Of a stretch of DNA of 64,000 nucleotides, positions 52,921 through 64,000 are shown piece by piece. The notes beneath the pieces are model-generated. The model saw nothing but the letters and a program-made list of their open reading frames with translations. It made no database searches and was not told the origin of the DNA. Each line of letters starts with the position of its first letter. Position 1 is the first letter of the stretch. The DNA is from Molossus alvarezi (lineage: Eukaryota; Chordata; Mammalia; Chiroptera; Molossidae), in the NCBI GenBank assembly GCA_037176705.1, contig JBAWUJ010000081.1, positions 124,001-188,000 on the forward strand, in the 5' to 3' direction. The translations under genes were made by a program, and so were the position numbers.

Positions 52921-54880
52921 TTTTGGTTAAGTGTTTAAGAAATGTCCTTTTGTAAAGGTGTAATCACACTTAAACTTCGCAGTGTAAGTTTTTTTCTCTT
53001 GTTCCAGACAAAGAGACACAAGACTTGCTGGTGCAGTCTTGGATATCCTGAATTATGGGCAAAACTCTGTGAGAGCCAGGGGCCACATTCACTCAGTGGC
53101 ATGTTTTTCCCTGGGAAGTTAAGTACCTTTGCAGGGAAACTGTGAACAAACATGTTCTAGTCAAACAACTGTGGGAATGAATGAATATTTCCATTTGGGT
53201 TAAGTTAATGCACAGATCTTGAGTAACATGAACACTTTAACGTTCATTCTCCTCGTTTTATAGGGAGATCCAGTCATATCATGGAAAGAACAACTAGGAC
53301 AGAGCCCACTTATGTGTAGATCAAAAGTTATCCCTTTTTGTGTTCTGTGTTGTTCATGGTTTCCAAGATTGGATCGTATTGAAGCCCATTTTTGAAGGCG
53401 ATACTTGGAAAAAGTTTGGTTTCTGCTGTAGCAGTTGGTTTTACTTGATTCTTACTCACAACAGTGAACCAACGTATGGCCAAGACTGAATCAATGGAAA
53501 GACTGATAACTACTGGTGTCACACATGTGCATTCTTGACGCAGTGAAAGTGAACACATCTAAAGTGATGTAGTTGAAACATTGGTTGTCTCCATGCAAGG
53601 AGTAAATCCATGAATTGGAAGACACTGACAACCCCAAGGGTTTTTCACATTGAACATCTATGTGAAGGAGAACAAGAGGAGTGTTCTAGAGAAAATGCAC
53701 TTGTGCAGTGGACCTGGGTATCCATTTCAATGAGTTACACACTAACTATGCCCGGTGTGCAGGGCATACTTTACATTGGAGTGTTAAACAGTGTTGTAAG
53801 TAAATGCAGGTGTCTGCCTTCTTTCCTATGTGACCAGGAAAGTCAACCTGTACTAGTTGATGAGGCAGCCTTTCAACATACTACCTTTTAGCCCTGCATA
53901 TGTGTTGTTTGCCTGGAAGTGTCTATGAGTCATCTTGATATCCAACAAAGGCTGGGCTGCAGAAATCAAACACATTGGTTAGGGCAATGTTCAGGTCATG
54001 CAAATCTACACCCTATTCAGTTCTACACACATTCTTTAAAGTTGTTACCGAATGAATCAGTGTCATTCTTGGATCCATCATACATTTCACGGTTTGTACC
54101 GATTTCCTCAAAAAACATAAGGAGTAGATACCTGTTTTCTCCTGAGAATTCAAAGTAAACGCTTTCCATCAGTGTGAAATGCTGGAATTGTACCTTGTTC
54201 ATGAATGGAATCTCCTGAACCTATCTTTCTAATTCCCGGTGACGAATTCAGCCTATTTTTTGATAACTGACAAGTACTCAATCCCTGTATTCCAGCCATT
54301 AGAACCAAAAGGTGATCAATTTAAAAGAGGGAGTGTCAGTCTTTGAACAATGGACATGGATTCACTTGTTTCAAGACTATTTCCCCGAAGCACCTATGGG
54401 AATACCCTGGCATAGTCAAAAGTGTTCATGACTGGTGTTCTTTCTGTGCAGAACAATATAATAACGTTCAGTTCAAGAGCAGAATGGATCCCTTAATACG
54501 GTTGCAGTGTCCAATTGAGTGTTTAGTGGCTCTCTGTTCAAAGAACTGTGTTCCAATAGACAACCTTCTTCAAATAATGTCCAAATATTGAGAAAAAGAT
54601 TCTAGGGCTATACCCGCTTCACACGAAATGGAACCACCACTGATGTACTGTTTTTCAGATTACGTGTTCTTAGTACAGTTGTGGAAAGTATTGATGTAAG
54701 GAAATGTGGCAACCTGACTTTTGATAGGTCCTTAGACATACTTTTCACTCTACTTTCTTTGTAGGAGAGTGTATACAACCATACCTATTCGAAATGCACT
54801 GTGTTAGAACTCTTCACTTCAGTGGCACAAAAGTCACTTCCATGAAGCCTAGAGCGTGAGGACCCTCAAAGCATATATTG
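52921..54880 (+). repeat. Satellite unit 28, type B variant (814g)
   Basis: All diagnostic sites are B. It has the shared g at 53734 and a private a at 53660. The CENP-B box is at 54612-54628. Confidence 0.95.
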
Positions 54881-56840
54881 TTTTGGTTAAGTGTTTAAGA
54901 AATGTCCTTTTGTAAAGGTGTAATCACACTTAAACTTCGCAGTGTAAGTTTTTTTCTCTTGTTCCAGACAAAGAGACACAAGACTTGCTGGTGCAGTCTT
55001 GGATATCCTGAATTATGGGCAAAACTCTGTGAGAGCCAGGGGCCACATTCACTCAGTGGCATGTTTTTCCCTGGGAAGTTAAGTACCTTTGCAGGGAAAC
55101 TGTGAACAATCATGTTCTAGTCAAACAACTGTGGGAATGAATGAATATTTCCATTTGGGTTAAGTTAATGCACAGATCTTGAGTAACATGAACACTTTAA
55201 CGTTCTTTCTCCTCGTTTTATAGGGAGATCCAGTCATATCATGGAAGAACAACTAGGACAGAGCACACTTATGTGTAGAATCAAAAGTTATCCCTTTTTG
55301 TGTTCTGTGTTGTTCATGGTTTCAAAGATTGGATCGTATAGAAACCCGTTTTTGAAGGCGATACTTGGAAAAAGTTTGGTTTCTGCTGTAGCAGTTGGTT
55401 TTACATGATTCTTACTCAGAACAGTGAACCAACGTATGGCCAAGACTGAATCAATGGAAAGACTGATAACTACTGGTGTCACACATGTGCATTCTTGACG
55501 CAGTGAAAGTGAACACATCTAAAGTGATGTAGTTGAAACATTGGTTGTCTCCATGCAAGGAGTAAATCCATGAATTGGAAGACACTGACAACCCCAAGGG
55601 TTTTTCACATTGAACATCTCTGTGAAGGAGAACAAGAGGAGTGTTCTAGAGAAAATGCACTTGTGCAGTGGACCTGGGTATCCATTTCAATGACTTACAC
55701 ACTAACTATGCCCGGTGTGCAGGGCATACTTTACATTGGAGTGTTAAACAGTGTTGTAAGTAAATGCAGGTGTCTGCCTTCTTTCCTATGTGACCAGGAA
55801 AGTCAACCTGTACTAGTTGATGAGGCAGCCTTTCAACATACTACCTTTTAGCCCTGCATATGTGTTGTTTGCCTGGAAGTGTCTATGAGTCATCTTGATA
55901 TCCAACAAAGGCTGGGCTGCAGAAATCAAACACATTGGTTATGGCAAAGTTCAGGTCATGCAAATCTACACCCTATTCAGTTCTACACACATTCTTTAAA
56001 GTTGTTACCGAATGAATCAGTGTCATTCTTGGATCCATCATACATTTCACGGTTTGTACCGATTTCCTTAAAAAACATAAGGAGTAGATACCTGTTTTCT
56101 CCTGAGAATTCAAAGTAAACGCTTTCCATCATTGTGAAATGCTGGAATTGTACCTTGATCATGAATGGAATCTCCTGAACCTATCTTTCTAATTCCCTGT
56201 GACGAATTCATCTTATTTCTTGATAACTGACAAGTACTCAATCCCTTTATTCCAGCCATTAGAACCAAAAGGTGATCAATTTAAAAGAGGGAGTGTCAGT
56301 CTTTGAACAATGGACATGGATTCACTTGTTTCAAGACTATTTCCCCGAAGCACCTATGGGAATACCCTGGCATAGTCAAAAGTGTTCATGTCTGGTGTTC
56401 TTTCTGTGCAGAACAATATAATAACGTTCAGTTCAAGAGCAGAATGGATCCCTTAATACGGTTGCAGTGTCCAATTGAGTGTTTAGTGGCTCTCTGTTCA
56501 AAGAACTGTGTTCCAATAGACAACCTTCTTCAAATAATGTCCAAATATTGAGAAAAAGATTCTAGGGCTATACCCGCTTCACACGAAATGGAACCACCAC
56601 TGATGTACTGTTTTTCAGATTACGTGTTCTTAGTACAGTTGTGGAAAGTATTGATGTAAGGAAATGTGGCAACCTGACTTTTGATAGGTCCTTAGACATA
56701 CTTTTCACTCTACTTTGTTTGTAGGAGAGTGTATACAACCATACCTATTCCAAATGAACTGGGTTAGAACTCTTCACTTCAGTGGCACAAAAGTCACTTC
56801 CATGAAGCCTAGAGCGTGAGGACCCTCAAAGCATATATTG
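54881..56840 (+). repeat. Satellite unit 29, type A with B patches
   Basis: The unit is A but has B bases at 55477 and 55593, a patch of at least 117 bp, and again at 56363. This suggests two separate conversion events or a complex one. The CENP-B box is at 56572-56588. Confidence 0.95.
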
Positions 56841-58800
56841 TTTTGGTTAAGTGTTTAAGAAATGTCCTTTTGTAAAGGTGTAATCACACTTAAACTTCGC
56901 AGTGTAAGTTTTTTTCTCTTGTTCCAGACAAAGAGACACAAGACTTGCTGGTGCAGTCTTGGATATCCTGAATTATGGGCAAAACTCTGTGAGAGCCAGG
57001 GGCCACATTCACTCAGTGGCATGTTTTTCCCTGGGAAGTTAAGTACCTTTGCAGGGAAACTGTGAACAAACATGTTCTAGTCAAACAACTGTGGGAATGA
57101 ATGAATATTTCCATTTGGGTTAAGTTAATGCACAGATCTTGAGTAACATGAACACTTTAACGTTCATTCTCCTCGTTTTATAGGGAGATCCAGTCATATC
57201 ATGGAAAGAACAACTAGGACAGAGCCCACTTATGTGTAGATCAAAAGTTATCCCTTTTTGTGTTCTGTGTTGTTCATGGTTTCCAAGATTGGATCGTATT
57301 GAAGCCCATTTTTGAAGGCGATACTTGGAAAAAGTTTGGTTTCTGCTGTAGCAGTTGGTTTTACTTGATTCTTACTCACAACAGTGAACCAACGTATGGC
57401 CAAGACTGAATCAATGGAAAGACTGATAACTACTGGTGTCACACATGTGCATTCTTGACGCAGTGAAAGTGAACACATCTAAAGTGATGTAGTTGAAACA
57501 TTGGTTGTCTCCATGCAAGGAGTAAATCCATGAATTGGAAGACACTGACAACACCAAGGGTTTTTCACATTGAACATCTCTGTGAAGGAGAACAAGAGGA
57601 GTGTTCTAGAGAAAATGCACTTGTGCAGTGGACCTGGGTATCCATTTCAATGAGTTACACACTAACTATGCCCGGTGTGCAGGGCATACTTTACATTGGA
57701 GTGTTAAACAGTGTTGTAAGTAAATGCAGGTGTCTACCTTCTTTCCTATGTGACCAGGAAAGTCAACCTGTACTAGTTGATGAGGCAGCCTTTCAACATA
57801 CTACCTTTTAGCCCTGCATATGTGTTGTTTGCCTGGAAGTGTCTATGAGTCATCTTGATATCCAACAAAGGCTGGGCTGCAGAAATCAAACACATTGGTT
57901 AGGGCAATGTTCAGGTCATGCAAATCTACACCCTATTCAGTTCTACACACATTCTTTAAAGTTGTTACCGAATGAATCAGTGTCATTCTTGGATCCATCA
58001 TACATTTCACGGTTTGTACCGATTTCCTCAAAAAACATAAGGAGTAGATACCTGTTTTCTCCTGAGAATTCAAAGTAAACGCTTTCCATCAGTGTGAAAT
58101 GCTGGAATTGTACCTTGTTCATGAATGGAATCTCCTGAACCTATCTTTCTAATTCCCGGTGACGAATTCAGCCTATTTTTTGATAACTGACAAGTACTCA
58201 ATCCCTGTATTCCAGCCATTAGAACCAAAAGGTGATCAATTTAAAAGAGGGAGTGTCAGTCTTTGAACAATGGACATGGATTCACTTGTTTCAAGACTAT
58301 TTCCCCGAAGCACCTATGGGAATACCCTGGCATAGTCAAAAGTGTTCATGACTGGTGTTCTTTCTGTGCAGAACAATATAATAACGTTCAGTTCAAGAGC
58401 AGAATGGATCCCTTAATACGGTTGCAGTGTCCAATTGAGTGTTTAGTGGCTCTCTGTTCAAAGAACTGTGTTCCAATAGACAACCTTCTTCAAATAATGT
58501 CCAAATATTGAGAAAAAGATTCTAGGGCTATACCCGCTTCACACGAAATGGAACCACCACTGATGTACTGTTTTTCAGATTACGTGTTCTTAGTACAGTT
58601 GTGGAAAGTATTGATGTAAGGAAATGTGGCAACCTGACTTTTGATAGGTCCTTAGACATACTTTTCACTCTACTTTCTTTGTAGGAGAGTGTATACAACC
58701 ATACCTATTCGAAATGCACTGTGTTAGAACTCTTCACTTCAGTGGCACAAAAGTCACTTCCATGAAGCCTAGAGCGTGAGGACCCTCAAAGCATATATTG
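56841..58800 (+). repeat. Satellite unit 30, type B variant (814g)
   Basis: The unit is B except for the A base at unit position 713. It has the shared g at 57654 and a private a at 57736. The CENP-B box is at 58532-58548. Confidence 0.95.
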
Positions 58801-60760
58801 TTTTGGTTAAGTGTTTTAGAAATGTCCTTTTGTAAAGGTGTAATCACACTTAAACTTCGCAGTGTAAGTTTTTTTCTCTTGTTCCAGACAAAGAGACACA
58901 AGACTTGCTGGTGCAGTCTTGGATATCCTGAATTATGGGCAAAACTCTGTGAGAGCCAGGGGCCACATTCACTCAGTGGCATGTTTTTCCCTGGGAAGTT
59001 AAGTACCTTTGCAGGGAAACTGTGAACAATCATGTTCTAGTCAAACAACTGTGGGAATGAATGAATATTTCCATTTGGGTTAAGTTAATGCACAGATCTT
59101 GAGTAACATGAACACTTTAACGTTCTTTCTCCTCGTTTTATAGGGAGATCCAGTCATATCATGGAAGAACAACTAGGACAGAGCACACTTATGTGTAGAA
59201 TCAAAAGTTATCCCTTTTTGTGTTCTGTGTTGTTCATGGTTTCAAAGATTGGATCGTATAGAAACCCGTTTTTGAAGGCGATACTTGGAAAAAGTTTGGT
59301 TTCTGCTGTAGCAGTTGGTTTTACATGATTCTTACTCAGAACAGTGAACCAACGTATGGCCAAGACTGAATCAATGGAAAGACTGATAACTACTGGTGTC
59401 ACACATGTGCATTCTTGACGCAGTGAAAGTGAACACATCTAAAGTGATGTAGTTGAAACATTGGTTGTCTCCATGCAAGGAGTAAATCCATGAATTGGAA
59501 GACACTGACAACCCCAAGGGTTTTTCACATTGAACATCTCTGTGAAGGAGAACAAGAGGAGTGTTCTAGAGAAAATGCACTTGTGCAGTGGACCTGGGTA
59601 TCCATTTCAATGACTTACACACTAACTATGCCCGGTGTGCAGGGCATACTTTACATTGGAGTGTTAAACAGTGTTGTAAGTAAATGCAGGTGTCTGCCTT
59701 CTTTCCTATGTGACCAGAAAAGTCAACCTGTACTAGTTGATGAGGCAGCCTTTCAACATACTACCTTTTAGCCCTGCATATGTGTTATTTGCCTGGAAGT
59801 GTCTATGAGTCATCTTGATATCCAACAAAGGCTGGGCTGCAGAAATCAAACACATTGGTTAGGGCAATGTTCAGGTCATGCAAATCTACACCCTATTCAG
59901 TTCTACACACATTCTTTAAAGTTGTTACCGAATGAATCAGTGTCATTCTTGGATCCATCATACATTTCACGGTTTGTACCGATTTCCTCAAAAAACATAA
60001 GGAGTAGATACCTGTTTTCTCCTGAGAATTCAAAGTAAACGCTTTCCATCATTGTGAAATGCTGGAATTGTACCTTGTTCATGAATGGAATCTCCTGAAC
60101 CTATCTTTCTAATTCCCGGTGACGAATTCAGCCTATTTTTTTATAACTGACAAGTACTCAATCCCTGTATTCCAGCCATTAGAACCAAAAGGTGATCAAT
60201 TTAAAAGAGGGAGTGTCAGTCTTTGAACAATGGACATGGATTCACTTGTTTCAAGACTATTTCCCCGAAGCACCTATGGGAATACCCTGGCATAGTCAAA
60301 AGTGTTCATGACTGGTGTTCTTTCTGTGCAGAACAATATAATAACGTTCAGTTCAAGAGCAGAATGGATCCCTTAATACGGTTGCAGTGTCCAATTGAGT
60401 GGTTAGTGGCTCTCTGTTCAAAGAACTGTGTTCCAATAGACAACCTTCTTCAAATAATGTCCAAATATTGAGAAAAAGATTCTAGGGCTATACCCGCTTC
60501 ACACGAAATGGAACCACCACTGATGTACTGTTTTTCAGATTACGTGTTCTTAGTACAGTTGTGGAAAGTATTGATGTAAGGAAATGTGGCAACCTGACTT
60601 TTGATAGGTCCTTAGACATACTTTTCACTCTACTTTCTTTGTAGGAGAGTGTATACAACCATACCTATTCGAAATGCACTGTGTTAGAACTCTTCACTTC
60701 AGTGGCACAAAAGTCACTTCCATGAAGCCTAGAGCGTGAGGACCCTCAAAGCATATATTG
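58801..60760 (+). repeat. Satellite unit 31, A-to-B mosaic (918a, 1342t, 1602g)
   Basis: The unit is A through unit position 539 and B from 597, with the A base kept at 1252. Three rare changes, a at 59718, t at 60142 and g at 60402, are shared only with copy 32. Private changes: t at 58817, which removes a stop and lengthens open frames on both strands, and a at 59787. The CENP-B box is at 60492-60508. Confidence 0.95.
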
Positions 60761-62720
60761 TTTTGGTTAAGTGTTTAAGAAATGTCCTTTTGTAAAGGTG
60801 TAATCACACTTAAACTTCGCAGTGTAAGTTTTTTTCTCTTGTTCCAGACAAAGAGACACAAGACTTGCTGGTGCAGTCTTGGATATCCTGAATTATGGGC
60901 AAAACTCTGTGAGAGCCAGGGGCCACATTCACTCAGTGGCATGTTTTTCCCTGGGAAGTTAAGTACCTTTGCAGGGAAACTGTGAACAAACATATTCTAG
61001 TCAAACAACTGTGGGAATGAATGAATATTTCCATTTGGGTTAAGTTAATGCACAGATCTTGAGTAACATGAACACTTTAACGTTCTTTCTCCTCGTTTTA
61101 TAGGGAGATCCAGTCATATCATGGAAGAACAACTAGGACAGAGCACACTTATGTGTAGAATCAAAAGTTATCCCTTTTTGTGTTCTGTGTTGTTCATGGT
61201 TTCAAAGATTGGATCGTATAGAAACCCGTTTTTGAAGGCGATACTTGGAAAAAGTTTGGTTTCTGCTGTAGCAGTTGGTTTTACATGATTCTTACTCAGA
61301 ACAGTGAACCAACGTATGGCCAAGACTGAATCAATGGAAAGACTGATAACTACTGGTGTCACACATGTGCATTCTTGACGCAGTGAAAGTGAACACATCT
61401 AAAGTGATGTAGTTGAAACATTGGTTGTCTCCATGCAAGGAGTAAATCCATGAATTGGAAGACACTGACAACCCCAAGGGTTTTTCACATTGAACATCTC
61501 TGTGAAGGAGAACAAGAGGAGTGTTCTAGAGAAAATGCACTTGTGCAGTGGACCTGGGTATCCATTTCAATGACTTACACACTAACTATGCCCGGTGTGC
61601 AGGGCATACTTTACATTGGAGTGTTAAACAGTGTTGTAAGTAAATGCAGGTGTCTGCCTTCTTTCCTATGTGACCAGAAAAGTCAACCTGTACTAGTTGA
61701 TGAGGCAGCCTTTCAACATACTACCTTTTAGCCCTGCATATGTGTTGTTTGCCTGGAAGTGTCTATGAGTCATCTTGATATCCAACAAAGGCTGGGCTGC
61801 AGAAATCAAACACATTGGTTAGGGCAATGTTCAGGTCATGCAAATCTACACCCTATTCAGTTCTACACACATTCTTTAAAGTTGTTACCGAATGAATCAG
61901 TGTCATTCTTGGATCCATCATACATTTCACGGTTTGTACCGATTTCCTCAAAAAACATAAGGAGTAGATACCTGTTTTCTCCTGAGAATTCAAAGTAAAC
62001 GCTTTCCATCATTGTGAAATGCTGGAATTGTACCTTGTTCATGAATGGAATCTCCTGAACCTATCTTTCTAATTCCCGGTGACGAATTCAGCCTATTTTT
62101 TTATAACTGACAAGTACTCAATCCCTGTATTCCAGCCATTAGAACCAAAAGGTGATCAATTTAAAAGAGGGAGTGTCAGTCTTTGAACAATGGACATGGA
62201 TTCACTTGTTTCAAGACTATTTCCCCGAAGCACCTATGGGAATACCCTGGCATAGTCAAAAGTGTTCATGACTGGTGTTCTTTCTGTGCAGAACAATATA
62301 ATAACGTTCAGTTCAAGAGCAGAATGGATCCCTTAATACGGTTGCAGTGTCCAATTGAGTGGTTAGTGGCTCTCTGTTCAAAGAACTGTGTTCCAATAGA
62401 CAACCTTCTTCAAATAATGTCCAAATATTGAGAAAAAGATTCTAGGGCTATACCCGCTTCACACGAAATGGAACCACCACTGATGTACTGTTTTTCAGAT
62501 TACGTGTTCTTAGTACAGTTGTGGAAAGTATTGATGTAAGGAAATGTGGCAACCTGACTTTTGATAGGTCCTTAGACATACTTTTCACTCTACTTTCTTT
62601 GTAGGAGAGTGTATACAACCATACCTATTCGAAATGCACTGTGTTAGAACTCTTCACTTCAGTGGCACAAAAGTCACTTCCATGAAGCCTAGAGCGTGAG
62701 GACCCTCAAAGCATATATTG
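60761..62720 (+). repeat. Satellite unit 32, A-to-B mosaic (918a, 1342t, 1602g)
   Basis: This is the sister of copy 31, with the same rare changes at 61678, 62102 and 62362. Near the start it differs: the B base at unit 230 and the rare a at unit 234. The last CENP-B box of the window is at 62452-62468. Confidence 0.95.
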
Positions 62721-64000
62721 TTTTGGTTAAGTGTTTAAGAAATGTCCTTTTGTAAAGGTGTAATCACACTTAAACTTCGCAGTGTAAGTTTTTTTCTCTT
62801 GTTCCAGACAAAGAGACACAAGACTTGCTGGTGCAGTCTTGGATATCCTGAATTATGGGCAAAACTCTGTGAGAGCCAGGGGCCACATTCACTCAGTGGC
62901 ATGTTTTTCCCTGGGAAGTTAAGTACCTTTGCAGGGAAACTGTGAACAAACATATTCTAGTCAAACAACTGTGGGAATGAATGAATATTTCCATTTGGGT
63001 TAAGTTAATGCACAGATCTTGAGTAACATGAACACTTTAACGTTCTTTCTCCTCGTTTTATAGGGAGATCCAGTCATATCATGGAAGAACAACTAGGACA
63101 GAGCACACTTATGTGTAGAATCAAAAGTTATCCCTTTTTGTGTTCTGTGTTGTTCATGGTTTCCAAGATTGGATCGTATTGAAACCCGTTTTTGAAGGCG
63201 ATACTTGGAAAAAGTTTGGTTTCTGCTGTAGCAGTTGGTTTTACATGATTCTTACTAAGAACAGTGAACCAACGTATGGCCAAGACTGAATCAATGGAAA
63301 GACTGATAACTACTGGAGTCACACATGTGCATTCTTGACGCAGTGAAAGTGAACACATCTAAAGTGATGTAGTTGAAACATTGGTTGTCTCCATGCAAGG
63401 AGTAAATCCATGAATTGGAAGACACTGACAACCCCAAGGGTTTTTCACATTGAACATCTCTGTGAAGGAGAACAAGAGGAGTGTTCTAGAGAAAATGCAC
63501 TTGTGCAGTGGACCTGGGTATCCATTTCAATGACTTACACACTAACTATGCCCGGTGTGCAGGGCATACTTTACATTGGAGTGTTAAACAGTGTTGTAAG
63601 TAAATGCAGGTGTCTGCCTTCTTTCCTATGTGACCAGGAAAGTCAACCTGTACTAGTTGATGAGGCAGCCTTTCAACATACTACCTTTTAGCCCTGCATA
63701 TGTGTTGTTTGCCTGGAAGTGTCTATGAGTCATCTTGATATCCAACAAAGGCTGGGCTGCAGAAATCAAACACATTGGTTAGGGCAATGTTCAGGTCATG
63801 CAAATCTACACCCTATTCAGTTCTACACACATTCTTTAAAGTTGTTACCGAATGAATCAGTGTCATTCTTGGATCCATCATACATTTCACGGTTTGTACC
63901 GATTTCCTCAAAAAACATAAGGAGTAGATACCTGTTTTCTCCTGAGAATTCAAAGTAAACGCTTTCCATCATTGTGAAATGCTGGAATTCTACCTTGTTC
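62721..64000 (+). repeat. Satellite unit 33, partial (unit 1-1280), mosaic
   Basis: The window edge cuts this unit before its CENP-B box. It is A at most sites through 597 but has a small B patch at 63164 and 63180, then B sites from unit position 713. It shares a at unit 234 with copy 32 and c at 63990 with copies 19 and 21. Private change: a at 63257. Confidence 0.95.

Larger units (their letters stand above)
1..64000 (+). repeat. 1,960-bp tandem satellite array with A/B dimeric higher-order structure
   Basis: The array has 32 complete units and a partial 33rd, all head to tail, with an exact 1,960-bp period and no interruption. Unit position 1 is set at window base 1; this phase and the + orientation are arbitrary. 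Two variants are defined by these unit positions, given as A/B: 230 t/a, 326 t/a, one extra A in B near 366, 385 a/c, one A missing in B near 399, 444 a/c, 460 a/t, 464 a/g, 468 g/a, 525 a/t, 539 g/c, 597 a/t, 713 a/c, 1062 t/g, 1068 a/t, 1189 t/c, 1252 t/g, 1278 a/t, 1318 t/g, 1331 t/g, 1333 t/c, 1339 c/t, 1367 t/g, 1483 a/t, 1511 t/a, 1837 g/c, 1871 c/g, 1877 a/c, 1882 g/t. No internal sub-monomer, such as a 171-bp alpha-satellite period, is visible by eye. CpG is scarce (about 20 per unit). A CENP-B box in each unit suggests a mammalian centromeric satellite; the family is not recognised. Confidence 0.97.

Noticed and set aside
1..64000. CRISPR array, prokaryotic or phage element
   Set aside because: The repeat is 1,960 bp without spacers; there are no ribosome-binding sites or gene arrangement of bacterial type.
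1..64000. Assembly artefact from repeated copying of one unit
   Set aside because: Copies carry distinct private and shared variants in a consistent pattern of descent, which simple duplication of one consensus would not make. Copy number could still be wrong and needs long reads.

Overview
The whole window is one uninterrupted head-to-tail tandem array of a 1,960-bp unit: 32 full copies plus a 1,280-bp partial 33rd, all in the same orientation. Every copy starts exactly 1,960 bp after the last (1, 1961, 3921 ... 62721). No unique flanking sequence, no recognisable transposon and no convincing protein-coding gene is present. Open frames of about 65-99 codons recur once per unit on both strands, as expected of any repeated DNA, and match nothing I recognise.

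The main observation is a 17-bp motif on the minus strand at unit positions 1692-1708, TTTCGTGTGAAGCGGGT. It fits the essential CENP-B box pattern (NTTCGNNNNANNCGGGN) at all 9 fixed positions and the full mammalian consensus at about 14 of 17. By eye it is unchanged in all 32 units that reach it, giving one box every 1,960 bp. With strong CpG scarcity elsewhere and copies that differ by only about 1-2%, this suggests a centromeric or pericentromeric satellite of a placental mammal, with an unusually long monomer. I do not recognise the satellite family or species.

Two unit variants, A and B, differ at about 29 diagnostic sites (about 1.5%) and mostly alternate, so the basic amplified block is a 3,920-bp A-B dimer. 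Copies 1-4, 10-13, 15-18, 22-26 and 27-30 alternate cleanly. A-A or B-B neighbours occur at 4/5, 13/14 and 26/27. Copies 6, 9, 19, 20, 21, 31, 32 and 33 are mosaics with A sequence 5' and B sequence 3'. Rare shared variants show that copies 9-12 correspond to copies 21-24 (displacement 23,520 bp), with further local dimer duplications (19-20 with 21-22, 23-24 with 25-26) and a recent one-unit duplication (31-32).

A/B differences cluster at unit positions 230-597, 1062-1511 and 1837-1882. Positions 598-1061, 1512-1836 (which holds the CENP-B box) and 1883 to 229 of the next unit are nearly invariant. Probable roles are centromeric: CENP-B binding and ordered chromatin. A weak splice-site arrangement (possible 179-nt exon per unit) leaves room for a repeated non-coding transcript, but nothing in the sequence proves transcription.
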